Positions 1 to 7,279 of a stretch of 64,000 nt of DNA are shown here, piece after piece. Source of the DNA: Gammaproteobacteria bacterium. GTDB taxonomy: Bacteria; Pseudomonadota; Gammaproteobacteria; Burkholderiales; Rhodocyclaceae. Every line of letters begins with the position of its first letter. Within the stretch, counting starts at the first letter, position 1. The translations under genes were made by a program, and so were the position numbers. The notes under the pieces were generated by a model. It did no database searches, was not told the origin of the DNA, and saw only the letters and a program-made list of their open reading frames with translations. The stretch covers positions 158,626-222,625 of the forward strand of contig JAHJPX010000002.1 of assembly GCA_018819515.1 (NCBI GenBank), in the 5' to 3' direction.

Positions 1-722
1 GTCCGGTGGATTTTTTCGTCGAGAAGCTGGTCGAGGGTGTCGCTACCATTGCTTCCGCTTTCTACCCGAAGCCCGTGATCGTTCGGTTGTCGGATTTCAA
101 GTCGAACGAGTACCGCAAGTTGCTCGGCGGGGACATCTACGAGCCGGAGGAGGAAAATCCGATGCTCGGTTTCCGCGGTGCCTCGCGCTACGTCGCGCAT
201 TCCTTCCGCGACTGCTTCGAACTGGAATGCCGGGCCATGAAGAAGGTGCGCAACGAACTCGGGCTGACCAACGTCGAGTTGATGGTGCCCTTCGTGCGCA
301 ATCTGGAAGAGGGCAGGGCCGTTGTCGATCTGTTGGCGGAAAACGGTCTCAGGCAGGGGGAGAACGGGCTGCGATTGATCATGATGTGCGAAATCCCCTC
401 CAATGCGCTGCTGGCGGAGCAGTTCCTGGAGATCTTCGACGGTTTCTCGATTGGGTCGAACGACCTGACGCAACTCACGCTCGGCCTCGACCGAGATTCC
501 GGGTTGGTGGCGCACGCCTTCGACGAGCGCGATCCCGCCGTCAAGCAGTTGCTGTCGATGGCGATTTCGACCGCCAATCGAATGGGGAAGTACGTGGGCA
601 TCTGCGGACAGGGGCCGTCGGATCATGCCGATTTCGCCGAGTGGCTGATGGAACAGGGCATTCAGAGCATTTCGCTCAACCCTGATACAGTGGTGGATAC
701 TTGGCTTAAACTGGCCAAATAA
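1..722 (+). CDS. ppsA: Phosphoenolpyruvate synthase, C-terminal part (5' end outside window)
   Basis: This is the C-terminal part of phosphoenolpyruvate synthase, which makes PEP from pyruvate and ATP in gluconeogenesis. The reading frame is open from the first bases and ends with TAA at 720-722; the N-terminal swivel and ATP-grasp domains lie outside the window. About 239 residues of the PEP-utilising TIM-barrel domain are visible. They include the VRLSDFKSNEY block, NPMLGFRGASRY, MCEIPSNAL, the SIGSNDLTQLTLG active-site loop and GICGQGPSD with the catalytic-loop cysteine, ending in ISLNPDTVVDTW. These are signature blocks of PpsA rather than of pyruvate phosphate dikinase or enzyme I. The next gene starts 28 bp downstream. 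The family is secure; the true start cannot be seen. Confidence 0.95.
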   Translation, partial: PVDFFVEKLVEGVATIASAFYPKPVIVRLSDFKSNEYRKLLGGDIYEPEEENPMLGFRGASRYVAHSFRDCFELECRAMKKVRNELGLTNVELMVPFVRNLEEGRAVVDLLAENGLRQGENGLRLIMMCEIPSNALLAEQFLEIFDGFSIGSNDLTQLTLGLDRDSGLVAHAFDERDPAVKQLLSMAISTANRMGKYVGICGQGPSDHADFAEWLMEQGIQSISLNPDTVVDTWLKLAK

Positions 723-750
723 GAACCAACGTATTCGGGGAGGCTGCGTC

Positions 751-1194
751 ATGGAACTGGAATGGTGGCACTGGGCCGTGGCGGGGATCGTTCTGATCCT
801 GGCCGAACTGGCAGTACCGGCCTTCGTGCTGGTCTGGTTCGGGTTGGGCGCCTTGTTGGTGGCGCTGGTGGTGGCGTTGGCGGCTATCGGAGTTACGGCA
901 CAGTTAAGCGTCTGGCTCGTCGTTTCTCTGCTGCTGGTGTTCCTCTGGTTCAAGGTATTCCGGCCGGAGCGCCACAAGACGCGCATCGGAATGTCGGCGC
1001 CCGCCATGATTGGTGAAATTGGGTTGCTGGCGCGTGACGTAGCGCCATTCGAGAAAGGTGAAGTCCGCTTCCAGAAACCCTTGCTGGGGACCGATACATG
1101 GCCTTGCATCGCCGATGAGGCGATCCGGGCCGGTGACCGGGTTCGCGTAATCGCCGTCGAAGGCAGTCTGCTGAAAGTCGGGAGGATGTCATGA
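751..1194 (+). CDS. NfeD-family membrane protein
   Basis: A 147-residue NfeD-type protein. Residues 1-75 hold two or three hydrophobic membrane segments (WHWAVAGIVLILAELAVPAFVLVWFGLGALLVALVV, then WLVVSLLLVFLWFKVF). The C-terminal 60 residues form the OB-fold typical of NfeD (GEIGLLARDVAPFEKGEVRF to GDRVRVIAVEGSLLKVGRM). NfeD proteins are membrane partners of SPFH-domain (stomatin or flotillin-like) proteins. The stop overlaps the start of the SPFH gene by 4 bp (ATGA), so the pair is translationally coupled, as is usual for this family. The physiological role (membrane microdomain organisation or protein quality control) is only inferred. Confidence 0.88.
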   Translation: MELEWWHWAVAGIVLILAELAVPAFVLVWFGLGALLVALVVALAAIGVTAQLSVWLVVSLLLVFLWFKVFRPERHKTRIGMSAPAMIGEIGLLARDVAPFEKGEVRFQKPLLGTDTWPCIADEAIRAGDRVRVIAVEGSLLKVGRMS

Positions 1195-2045
1195 CCGAAG
1201 GTCTCATCGTTGTCGTTGCACTGATTGCTTTTGCAGTGATCACCCTTCTCAAGGGCGTGCGCATCGTGCCGCAGGGCACGGAGTGGATTGTCGAACGATT
1301 GGGCAAGTACCACAGCACACTGCATCCGGGGCTCAACATCATCATTCCCTATCTGGATCGCGTTGCCTATCAACTGGTCACCAAGGACATCATCCTCGAC
1401 GTCCAGGAGCAGGAGGTCATCACCCGCGACAACGCGGTGATCCTGACCAACGCCATCGCCTTCATCAAAGTGACCGACCCGATCAAGGCGGTTTACGGCG
1501 TGACGGACTTTTCCGAAGCGATCCGCAACCTGATCATGACGACCCTGCGTTCCATCGTCGGCGAAATGCAGCTCGACGAGGCGCTGTCGAACCGCGACAA
1601 GATCAAGGCTCGCCTGCGCGAAAGCATCTCCGACGAAGCCATCGATTGGGGGTTGACCGTCAAGTCAGTAGAGATTCAGGACATAAAGCCGTCGCCGTCG
1701 ATGCAAAAGGCCATGGAACTGCAGGCTGCGGCCGAGCGCCAGCGCAAGGCCATGGTGACCCAGGCCGAGGGCGAAAAACAGTCGATGATCCTGCAGGCCG
1801 AAGCGCGTCTGGAATCGGCTCAGCGCGACGCCAACGCAGCCGTCACATTGGCAACCGCCAGCGCCGAGGCCATCAAGCGCGTGACCGCCGCCATCGGAAC
1901 GGAGGAGGCGCCGATGCGTTACATGCTGGGTGAGAAGTACATTACCGCCATGGGCAAGCTGGCTGACTCGCAAAACGCCAAGACGATCCTGCTGCCGGCG
2001 GACATCCAGGAAACCGTCCGCGGCCTGCTGGGCAAGAAGGGCTGA
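1191..2045 (+). CDS. SPFH-domain (stomatin/QmcA-like) membrane-anchored protein
   Basis: A 284-residue SPFH protein of the paraslipin/QmcA kind. It has one N-terminal membrane anchor (residues 5-22), then the SPFH core starting VRIVPQGTEWIVERLGKYHSTLHPGLNIIIPYLD and continuing through QEQEVITRDNAV, DFSEAIRNLIMTTLRSIVGEMQLDEALSNRD and IDWGLTVKSVEIQDIKPS. An Ala/Glu-rich coiled coil follows (about 175-245) and a short C-terminal tail. Such proteins assemble into membrane cage-like oligomers, and QmcA partners FtsH/HflKC in Escherichia coli. The gene overlaps the upstream nfeD-like gene by 4 bp. Family assignment is firm; function in this organism is inference. Confidence 0.9.
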   Translation: MTEGLIVVVALIAFAVITLLKGVRIVPQGTEWIVERLGKYHSTLHPGLNIIIPYLDRVAYQLVTKDIILDVQEQEVITRDNAVILTNAIAFIKVTDPIKAVYGVTDFSEAIRNLIMTTLRSIVGEMQLDEALSNRDKIKARLRESISDEAIDWGLTVKSVEIQDIKPSPSMQKAMELQAAAERQRKAMVTQAEGEKQSMILQAEARLESAQRDANAAVTLATASAEAIKRVTAAIGTEEAPMRYMLGEKYITAMGKLADSQNAKTILLPADIQETVRGLLGKKG

Positions 2046-2047
2046 CG

Positions 2048-2080
2048 CGAAAAGTCAGCCGTGGCGATACGCCGAGTAGG
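2048..2080. repeat. 33-bp intergenic repeat, copy 1
   Basis: A 33-bp stretch directly after the SPFH gene stop recurs at 61800-61832 with about four differences by eye. Both copies contain GAAAAGTCAGCCGTGG and TACGCCGAGT. Copy 1 also forms part of a small hairpin (GCTGAC at 2041-2046 with GTCAGC at 2054-2059). Both copies sit in chromosomal sequence outside the inserted element and just downstream of a gene end, so this is probably a host intergenic repeat. Confidence 0.6.
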
Positions 2081-2088
2081 CCGCGGTA

Positions 2089-2535
2089 CTAACGGGCCGA
2101 CTTCATCAGTCGGCTCTTCTCGCGTACCCAGTCTTTCTGCTTCTCGGTTTCCCGCTTGTCGTATTGCTTCTTGCCCTTCGCGAGGCCGATCTCGACCTTG
2201 ACCCGGCCTTTGGCGAAATGCAGGTCGAGCGGCACCAGCGCGTAGCCGGCGCGTTCGACCTTGCCGATCAGTTTGCTTATCTCGCGTGCATGCAGCAGCA
2301 GCTTGCGCGTGCGCACCGGGTCGTGGCTGACATGCGTCGATGCCTGGGCAAGCGGGCTGATATGCGCGCCGATCAGGAATATCTCGCCTTCCTTGATGAC
2401 GACGTAGGCTTCCTTGATCTGCGCCCGGCCGGCACGAATCGACTTGGCTTCCCAGCCTTCGAGCGCCAGTCCGGCCTCGAACTTCTCTTCGATGAAGTAG
2501 TCGTGGAAGGCCTTCTTGTTGTCGACGATGCTCAT
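2089..2535 (-). CDS. smpB: SsrA-binding protein SmpB
   Basis: A 148-residue SmpB, the partner of transfer-messenger RNA in rescuing ribosomes stalled on broken mRNAs. Recognisable blocks are NKKAFHDYFIEEKFEAGLALEGWEAKSIRAGRAQIKEAYV near the N-terminus, ARTRKLLLH-type sequence (VRTRKLLLHAREI), and the C-terminal KGRVKVEIGLAKGKKQYDKRET followed by the basic tail that enters the decoding centre. Length and motif order match the family. It is transcribed away from ratA, whose start is 48 bp upstream, giving the divergent smpB/ratA arrangement common in proteobacteria. No tmRNA gene was seen in the window. Confidence 0.97.
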   Translation of the reverse strand: MSIVDNKKAFHDYFIEEKFEAGLALEGWEAKSIRAGRAQIKEAYVVIKEGEIFLIGAHISPLAQASTHVSHDPVRTRKLLLHAREISKLIGKVERAGYALVPLDLHFAKGRVKVEIGLAKGKKQYDKRETEKQKDWVREKSRLMKSAR

Positions 2536-2583
2536 GGTGCGGGCGCGGGATAGAATTCGAAGATTCTAATCCAGCGAAGCGAC

Positions 2584-3015
2584 ATGGCCGTAGTCGAAAA
2601 GTCCGTCCTGATCGAGCGCACCGCGACACAGATGTTCGACCTGGTCGATCGCGTCGAGGACTATCCCAAATTTCTGCCGTGGTGCGGCGGTACCGAGTTG
2701 CTGGAACGCACGGACAGCAAGACCGCCGCGCGCATCCACATCAACTATCACGGACTCAAGGCGCATTTCGCTACCGAGAACGCCAAGGAAGCGCCGAACT
2801 GGATGAATATCGAACTACGGGAGGGGCCTTTTCGACGAATGGAGGGCGGCTGGCGATTCACGCCGCTGGGCGAGACCGCCTGCAAGATCAAATTTCGGCT
2901 GCAATACGAGTTTTCCAGCAAAATGCTTGAAAAGGTGCTGGGACCGGTTTTCCATCACATCGCCGATACTTTCGTCGAGTCCTTTGTCAAACGGGCACAA
3001 CAAGTCTATGGCTGA
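2584..3015 (+). CDS. ratA: RatA/Coq10-like START-domain protein
   Basis: A 143-residue polyketide-cyclase/START-like protein of the RatA-Coq10 family. Typical features are VEKSVLIERTATQMFDLVDRVEDYPKFLPWCGGTELLERT at the N-terminus and FSSKMLEKVLGPVFHHIADTFVESFVKRAQQVYG at the C-terminus. Members bind ubiquinone or, in E. coli RatA, have been reported to interfere with 50S subunit association; the latter does not necessarily apply here. The gene is divergent from smpB and overlaps the following rnfH-like gene by 8 bp, the classic ratA-ratB order. Confidence 0.92.
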   Translation: MAVVEKSVLIERTATQMFDLVDRVEDYPKFLPWCGGTELLERTDSKTAARIHINYHGLKAHFATENAKEAPNWMNIELREGPFRRMEGGWRFTPLGETACKIKFRLQYEFSSKMLEKVLGPVFHHIADTFVESFVKRAQQVYG

Positions 3016-3328
3016 ATCCATCCAAGTCGAAGTCACCTACGCCAAGCCGGATCGGCAGGAGATCGTTCCCCTGAAGCTGCCGGAAGGAAGCACGATCCAG
3101 CAGGCCATCGAGTCATCCGGATTGCCGCAGCGCCATCCGGAAATCGATCTGGCCAAGGTCAAGGTCGGTATCTACGGCAAGCTGAGCCGCATGGACACGG
3201 TCGTGCGAGATCGCGATCGGGTGGAAATCTACCGTCCCCTGATTGCCGACCCCAAGGAAGTCCGCAAGCAGCGCGCCGCCGAAGGAAAAGCGATGAAGAA
3301 GGGTGGCGGAACGAGCGCAGAGGAATAG
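3008..3328 (+). CDS. rnfH: RnfH-family ubiquitin-like protein (RatB)
   Basis: A 106-residue RnfH/RatB-family beta-grasp protein. I start it at ATG 3008 (MAESIQVEVTYAKPDRQEIV) because the longer open frame upstream only mirrors ratA in another frame. Recognisable family sequence includes VEVTYAKPDRQ, LPEGSTIQQAIESSGLPQRHPEIDLAKVKVGIYGKLSRMDTVVRDRDRVEIYRPLIADPKEVRKQRA. The tail is lysine-rich. It overlaps ratA by 8 bp, so the two are translated together. Its molecular role is not established. Confidence 0.92.
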   Translation: MAESIQVEVTYAKPDRQEIVPLKLPEGSTIQQAIESSGLPQRHPEIDLAKVKVGIYGKLSRMDTVVRDRDRVEIYRPLIADPKEVRKQRAAEGKAMKKGGGTSAEE

Positions 3329-3335
3329 CGCCCCG

Positions 3336-3806
3336 CTATTTTTTGGTGGCGGTCGGTCGCGGGCTGCAATTGGTTTCGACTGCGCGACGGGCGCTGGCCA
3401 GTTCCGCTTCCCGTACGTCGCCGTCGAGCGCCTCACGTTCGCCGCTGGCGCTCATGCGGAATCGGATCTGACCGGACTCCATGCCTGCGAGGTTCTGGCG
3501 GGCGCGCTGGCAGTTCTCCTGGCGGACGGCTTCCTCGGCGCGCTCCTGTTCCACCTTGGCATTCTTCTCGGCCGTTTCTTTGGCCTGTTTTCCGGCCTCC
3601 TCGCGCTTGTCTGCGGTTGCCGTGGTCGCTTTTTCAACGTCGTCGCTGTAACTCGTCGGCGGCGCCAGGCGCTGGCTTCCGATGCTCCGTTCAGCGGGCG
3701 GCTGGTCGGAATAGTGAACCTTGCCGCTGGCGTCTTTCCATCTGTAGACCTGGGCGTTGGCGACGAGTGGCAAAACAAGCAACGCGGCAATGGCAGCGAG
3801 ACGCAT
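3336..3806 (-). CDS. DUF4124-domain exported protein
   Basis: A 156-residue protein with a signal peptide (MRLAAIAALLVLPLVANA, cleavage near residue 19) followed by a DUF4124 module, QVYRWKDASGKVHYSDQPP. The rest (about 60-140) is a charged, coiled-coil-like segment rich in Ala, Glu, Lys and Arg. Start at 3806 is chosen because the signal peptide begins exactly there; the same frame runs open for another 950 bp antisense to guaB but without recognisable protein. It is convergent with rnfH and divergent from guaB. A periplasmic location is inferred; function is unknown. Confidence 0.85.
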   Translation of the reverse strand: MRLAAIAALLVLPLVANAQVYRWKDASGKVHYSDQPPAERSIGSQRLAPPTSYSDDVEKATTATADKREEAGKQAKETAEKNAKVEQERAEEAVRQENCQRARQNLAGMESGQIRFRMSASGEREALDGDVREAELASARRAVETNCSPRPTATKK

Positions 3807-3840
3807 GGAACCTCCTTGTATCGGGACGGCGGCAGCACTT

Positions 3841-3870
3841 TTGCGACCGATCCGCCAGCCTGCGTATAAT
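3841..3870 (+). promoter_or_regulatory. Probable sigma-70 promoter of guaB
   Basis: TTGCGA at 3841-3846 and a consensus TATAAT at 3865-3870 are separated by 18 bp, 26 bp before the guaB start codon. A GAGG ribosome binding site at 3885-3888 follows. Confidence 0.65.
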
Positions 3871-3896
3871 ACGTTTTTGGAACCGAGGATAAAAGC

Positions 3897-5357
3897 ATGC
3901 GACTGATCCAGAAGGCGCTGACGTTCGACGACGTCCTCCTGGTCCCCGCCCACTCGACCATCCTGCCCCGGGATGTCAGTCTGGCGACCCAACTTACCCG
4001 CAACATCCGACTCAACATGCCGCTGGTATCGGCGGCGATGGATACCGTTACCGAATCGCGCCTGGCCATCGCGCTCGCCCAGGAAGGCGGCATCGGCATC
4101 GTGCACAAGAACCTGGCACCCAAGGCACAAGCCGCGGAAGTGGCAAGGGTCAAGCGCTATGAGGCCGGTGTGCTCAAGGATCCCATCACCATTCCGCCGA
4201 CGATGACGGTGCGCGATGTTCTGGCGCTGACGCGGGCGCACCGCTTTTCCGGGTTGCCGGTGGTCGATGGCGGCAAGGTGGTCGGCATCGTCACCAACCG
4301 CGATTTGCGCTTCGAGACGCGTCTGGACGAAGTCGTCGGCAACATCATGACGCCGAAAGAGCGTTTGATTACGGTGAAGGAGGGTGCGTCGACGGACGAG
4401 GCCAAGGCGCTGATGCACAAGCACCGCCTGGAGCGTGTACTGGTCGTCAATGACGCATTCGAGTTGCGCGGTCTGATGACCGTGAAGGACATTCTCAAGG
4501 CGACCGAGTACCCGAGTGCCGCCAAGGACAGCCATGGGCGCTTGCGGGTCGGAGCGGCGGTCGGTACCGGCGAGGGGACTGAGGAGCGCGTCGAACTGCT
4601 GGCAGATGCCGGCGTTGACGTGATTGTCGTGGACACCGCGCACGGCCACTCGCAAGGCGTGCTGTCCCGTGTCCAATGGGTCAAAAAGAACTTCCCGCAG
4701 GTCGAGGTCATCGGTGGCAACATCGCCACTGGCGCCGCCGCCATGGCGCTTGTCGACCACGGTGCGGACGGCGTCAAGGTCGGCATCGGCCCCGGCTCCA
4801 TCTGCACCACGCGTATCGTCGCCGGGGTCGGGGTGCCGCAGATTTCCGCGGTGGACAACGTCGCTGCCGCGCTGTCGAAGTCGGGCGTCCCGTTGATTGC
4901 CGATGGCGGTATCCGCTATTCGGGCGACATCTCCAAGGCGATTGCCGCGGGCGCCAATGCAGTGATGCTGGGCGGCCTGTTTGCCGGTACCGAGGAGGCG
5001 CCCGGTGAAACCGTGTTGTACCAGGGGCGTTCGTACAAGTCTTATCGCGGCATGGGCAGCCTCGGCGCGATGAAGGACGGTGCGGCGGATCGCTACTTCC
5101 AGGATTCGGATGCCAATGTCGAGAAACTGGTTCCGGAAGGCATCGAAGGCCGGGTTCCCTACAAAGGCCCGGTCTCAGCGGTCATCCACCAGTTGATGGG
5201 AGGGCTGCGTTCCTCGATGGGCTATGTGGGTTGCAAGACCATCGACGAGATGCGATCAAGAGCGGAGTTTGTCGAAATCACTTCGGCCGGCGTTCGCGAA
5301 TCGCATGTGCACGATGTCCAGATCACCAAGGAAGCGCCGAATTACCAAGTGGAGTAA
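3897..5357 (+). CDS. guaB: Inosine-5'-monophosphate dehydrogenase
   Basis: A 486-residue IMP dehydrogenase, which oxidises IMP to XMP with NAD+, the committed step of GMP synthesis. The N-terminus MRLIQKALTFDDVLLVPAHSTILPRDVSL is diagnostic. Tandem CBS domains occupy about residues 95-205. The catalytic loop GIGPGSICTTRIVAGVGVPQ contains the active-site cysteine, followed by ADGGIRYSGDISKAIAAGANAVMLGGLFAGTEEAPGE and the mobile flap YRGMGSLGAM. Length is standard. It stands upstream of guaA with a hairpin between them, the usual guaBA order. A consensus promoter lies just upstream. Confidence 0.98.
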   Translation: MRLIQKALTFDDVLLVPAHSTILPRDVSLATQLTRNIRLNMPLVSAAMDTVTESRLAIALAQEGGIGIVHKNLAPKAQAAEVARVKRYEAGVLKDPITIPPTMTVRDVLALTRAHRFSGLPVVDGGKVVGIVTNRDLRFETRLDEVVGNIMTPKERLITVKEGASTDEAKALMHKHRLERVLVVNDAFELRGLMTVKDILKATEYPSAAKDSHGRLRVGAAVGTGEGTEERVELLADAGVDVIVVDTAHGHSQGVLSRVQWVKKNFPQVEVIGGNIATGAAAMALVDHGADGVKVGIGPGSICTTRIVAGVGVPQISAVDNVAAALSKSGVPLIADGGIRYSGDISKAIAAGANAVMLGGLFAGTEEAPGETVLYQGRSYKSYRGMGSLGAMKDGAADRYFQDSDANVEKLVPEGIEGRVPYKGPVSAVIHQLMGGLRSSMGYVGCKTIDEMRSRAEFVEITSAGVRESHVHDVQITKEAPNYQVE

Positions 5358-5378
5358 TCCACGTCACAACCGAACAAC

Positions 5379-5400
5379 GGGCGGCATTGGCCGCCCTTCT
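5379..5400 (+). terminator. Hairpin between guaB and guaA
   Basis: GGGCGGC (5379-5385) and GCCGCCC (5390-5396) form a 7-bp stem with a 4-base loop, followed by TTCTT. It lies 22 bp after the guaB stop. It could terminate or attenuate transcription into guaA. Confidence 0.55.
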
Positions 5401-5417
5401 TGCATTTGAGGCAGGCC

Positions 5418-6983
5418 ATGGCCCACCAGAAGATTCTCATCCTCGACTTCGGTTCCCAATACACCCAACTCATCGCCCGCCGCGTTCGCGAGCAGCAGGT
5501 GTATTGCGAATTGCACCAGAACGACGTTTCCGAAGACTTCATCCGGGAATTCAATCCGCAAGGGATCATTCTTTCCGGCGGCCCGAACTCGGTCTACGAG
5601 GAAGAAACGCTGCGCGCTCCTGACATCGTCTTTCAATTGGGCGTGCCGGTATTGGGCATCTGCTACGGCATGCAGACCATGGCATCCCAGCTCGGCGGCA
5701 AGGTGGAGGGCGCCAGGAAGCGCGAATTCGGCTATGCCGAGATTCGTGCGCGCGGCCATTCGGCGTTGCTGGAGGACATTCAGGACAACATCAACGCGGA
5801 AGGTCACGGGCTGCTGGATGTCTGGATGTCGCACGGCGACAAAGTGACGGAAATGCCGTCCGGCTTCTCCATCATCGCCTCCAACGAATCGACGCCGATC
5901 GCTGGCATGGCCGACGAATCGCGGCGTTTCTTCGGCGTCCAGTTCCACCCCGAAGTGACGCATACCCTGAAGGGGCGCGAGATCATCGCCCGCTTCGTCC
6001 GCGACATCTGCGGCTGTCAGGGTGACTGGAACATGCCCGACTACGTGGCTGAAGCCATTGTCAAGGTGCGCGAACAGGTCGGCAATGATGAAGTCATCCT
6101 TGGTTTGTCGGGCGGTGTCGATTCCTCAGTGGTCGCGGCACTGCTGCACAAGGCGATCGGCGACCAGCTCACCTGCGTATTTGTCGACAACGGTCTGCTG
6201 CGTCTGAACGAGGGCGAACAGGTGATGAAGACCTTCGCGCGCAATCTCGGCGTGCGTGTCATTCATGTCGATGCAACGGAACAGTTCATGTCCGCCTTGG
6301 CGGGCGTTGCCGACCCGGAACAGAAGCGCAAGATCATCGGCCGCGAGTTCGTCGAGGTCTTCCAGACCGAAGCCAAGAAACTGCCGAAGGCAAAGTGGCT
6401 GGCGCAAGGCACCATCTACCCGGACGTGATCGAATCCGCCGGCGCCAAGACCAAGAAGGCACACACCATCAAGAGCCACCACAACGTCGGTGGCTTGCCC
6501 GAGACCCTGCATCTACAGTTGCTGGAGCCGTTACGGGAATTGTTCAAGGACGAGGTGCGAGAATTGGGGATCGCGCTCGGATTGCCGCACGAAATGGTCT
6601 ATCGCCATCCGTTCCCGGGTCCCGGCCTGGGCGTACGCATCCTCGGCGAGGTCAAGCGCGACTACGCGGATCTGTTGCGGCGGGCGGACGCCATTTTCAT
6701 CGACGAACTGCGGGCCGCGGATTGGTACGACAAGACTTCCCAGGCCTTCGCTGTGTTTCTGCCGGTGAAAAGCGTCGGCGTGATGGGCGACGGCCGGACC
6801 TACGAATACGTTGTCGCACTGCGCGCTGTCGAGACGCAGGACTTCATGACCGCGCGCTGGGCGCAGCTTCCCTATGAACTGCTGGGCAAAGTTTCCAACC
6901 GGATCATCAACGAAGTCCGGGGCATCAACCGCGTCGTTTTCGACATTTCCGGGAAGCCGCCAGCCACGATCGAGTGGGAATGA
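5418..6983 (+). CDS. guaA: GMP synthase (glutamine-hydrolysing)
   Basis: A 521-residue GMP synthase converting XMP to GMP with glutamine and ATP. The start at 5418 gives the standard MAHQKILILDFGSQYTQLIARRVRE. Residues 1-200 are the class I glutamine amidotransferase (nucleophile cysteine in LGICYGMQTM; FHPEVTHT). Then comes the ATP-pyrophosphatase P-loop LGLSGGVDSSVVAALLHKAIG and the C-terminal dimerisation domain ending in RVVFDISGKPPATIEWE. The final codons form the attachment core of the integrated element: ATCGAGTGGGA is followed here by ATGA, whereas the relic at 61754 continues GTAA. The last bases of this gene were therefore probably supplied by the element without changing the protein. 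Confidence 0.98.
   Translation: MAHQKILILDFGSQYTQLIARRVREQQVYCELHQNDVSEDFIREFNPQGIILSGGPNSVYEEETLRAPDIVFQLGVPVLGICYGMQTMASQLGGKVEGARKREFGYAEIRARGHSALLEDIQDNINAEGHGLLDVWMSHGDKVTEMPSGFSIIASNESTPIAGMADESRRFFGVQFHPEVTHTLKGREIIARFVRDICGCQGDWNMPDYVAEAIVKVREQVGNDEVILGLSGGVDSSVVAALLHKAIGDQLTCVFVDNGLLRLNEGEQVMKTFARNLGVRVIHVDATEQFMSALAGVADPEQKRKIIGREFVEVFQTEAKKLPKAKWLAQGTIYPDVIESAGAKTKKAHTIKSHHNVGGLPETLHLQLLEPLRELFKDEVRELGIALGLPHEMVYRHPFPGPGLGVRILGEVKRDYADLLRRADAIFIDELRAADWYDKTSQAFAVFLPVKSVGVMGDGRTYEYVVALRAVETQDFMTARWAQLPYELLGKVSNRIINEVRGINRVVFDISGKPPATIEWE
6969..6979. other. Left attachment core inside guaA
   Basis: ATCGAGTGGGA overlaps the last guaA codons (Ile-Glu-Trp-Glu). The identical 11 bases occur at 61754-61764, where they are again in frame with a Glu codon and a stop. 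Confidence 0.75.
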
Positions 6984-7279
6984 TTTTAGGTCTTTCGGCA
7001 GCTTTCGGGGACTATCGGAAAAGTCATTTAACTTGTTGATTTACATAAATGTATATGCCGAAGTCTATCGGCAACTATCGACGGCAAGCAAAACTTTTTG
7101 TCGGTAATCCTGACGGTAAGAGTAACTAGGCAGGTCATCCGAAAATATTTACCGTCTGGCCGATTTCAGTTGTGACGGTAAACAATCGCATGCAAAGCTA
7201 GTGTTAATGCTGGTTTCAGAGCATCATGTGTCCTTTGAGAGGTTGACGGTAAAATTTCCGTTCTCAGGAGGAAGCCCCG
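6984..7279. promoter_or_regulatory. Left-end region with repeated integrase arm-type boxes
   Basis: This gap between guaA and the integrase is AT-richer than its surroundings. TGACGGTAA occurs at 7111-7119, 7173-7181 and 7244-7252. A one-base variant TGTCGGTAA lies at 7099-7107, and an inverted copy (TTACCGTCT) at 7149-7157. The same box appears inside the other end (61674-61682, plus GACGGTA at 61687-61693). Multiple copies at both ends beside the integrase fit arm-type binding sites for a tyrosine recombinase. A strong ribosome binding site, AGGAGG at 7266-7271, precedes the integrase start. Confidence 0.6.

Noticed and set aside
3807..4760. Open frame antisense to guaB, continuous with the DUF4124 gene
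   Set aside because: The signal peptide of the DUF4124 protein starts exactly at 3806, and the upstream frame is only the complement of guaB.
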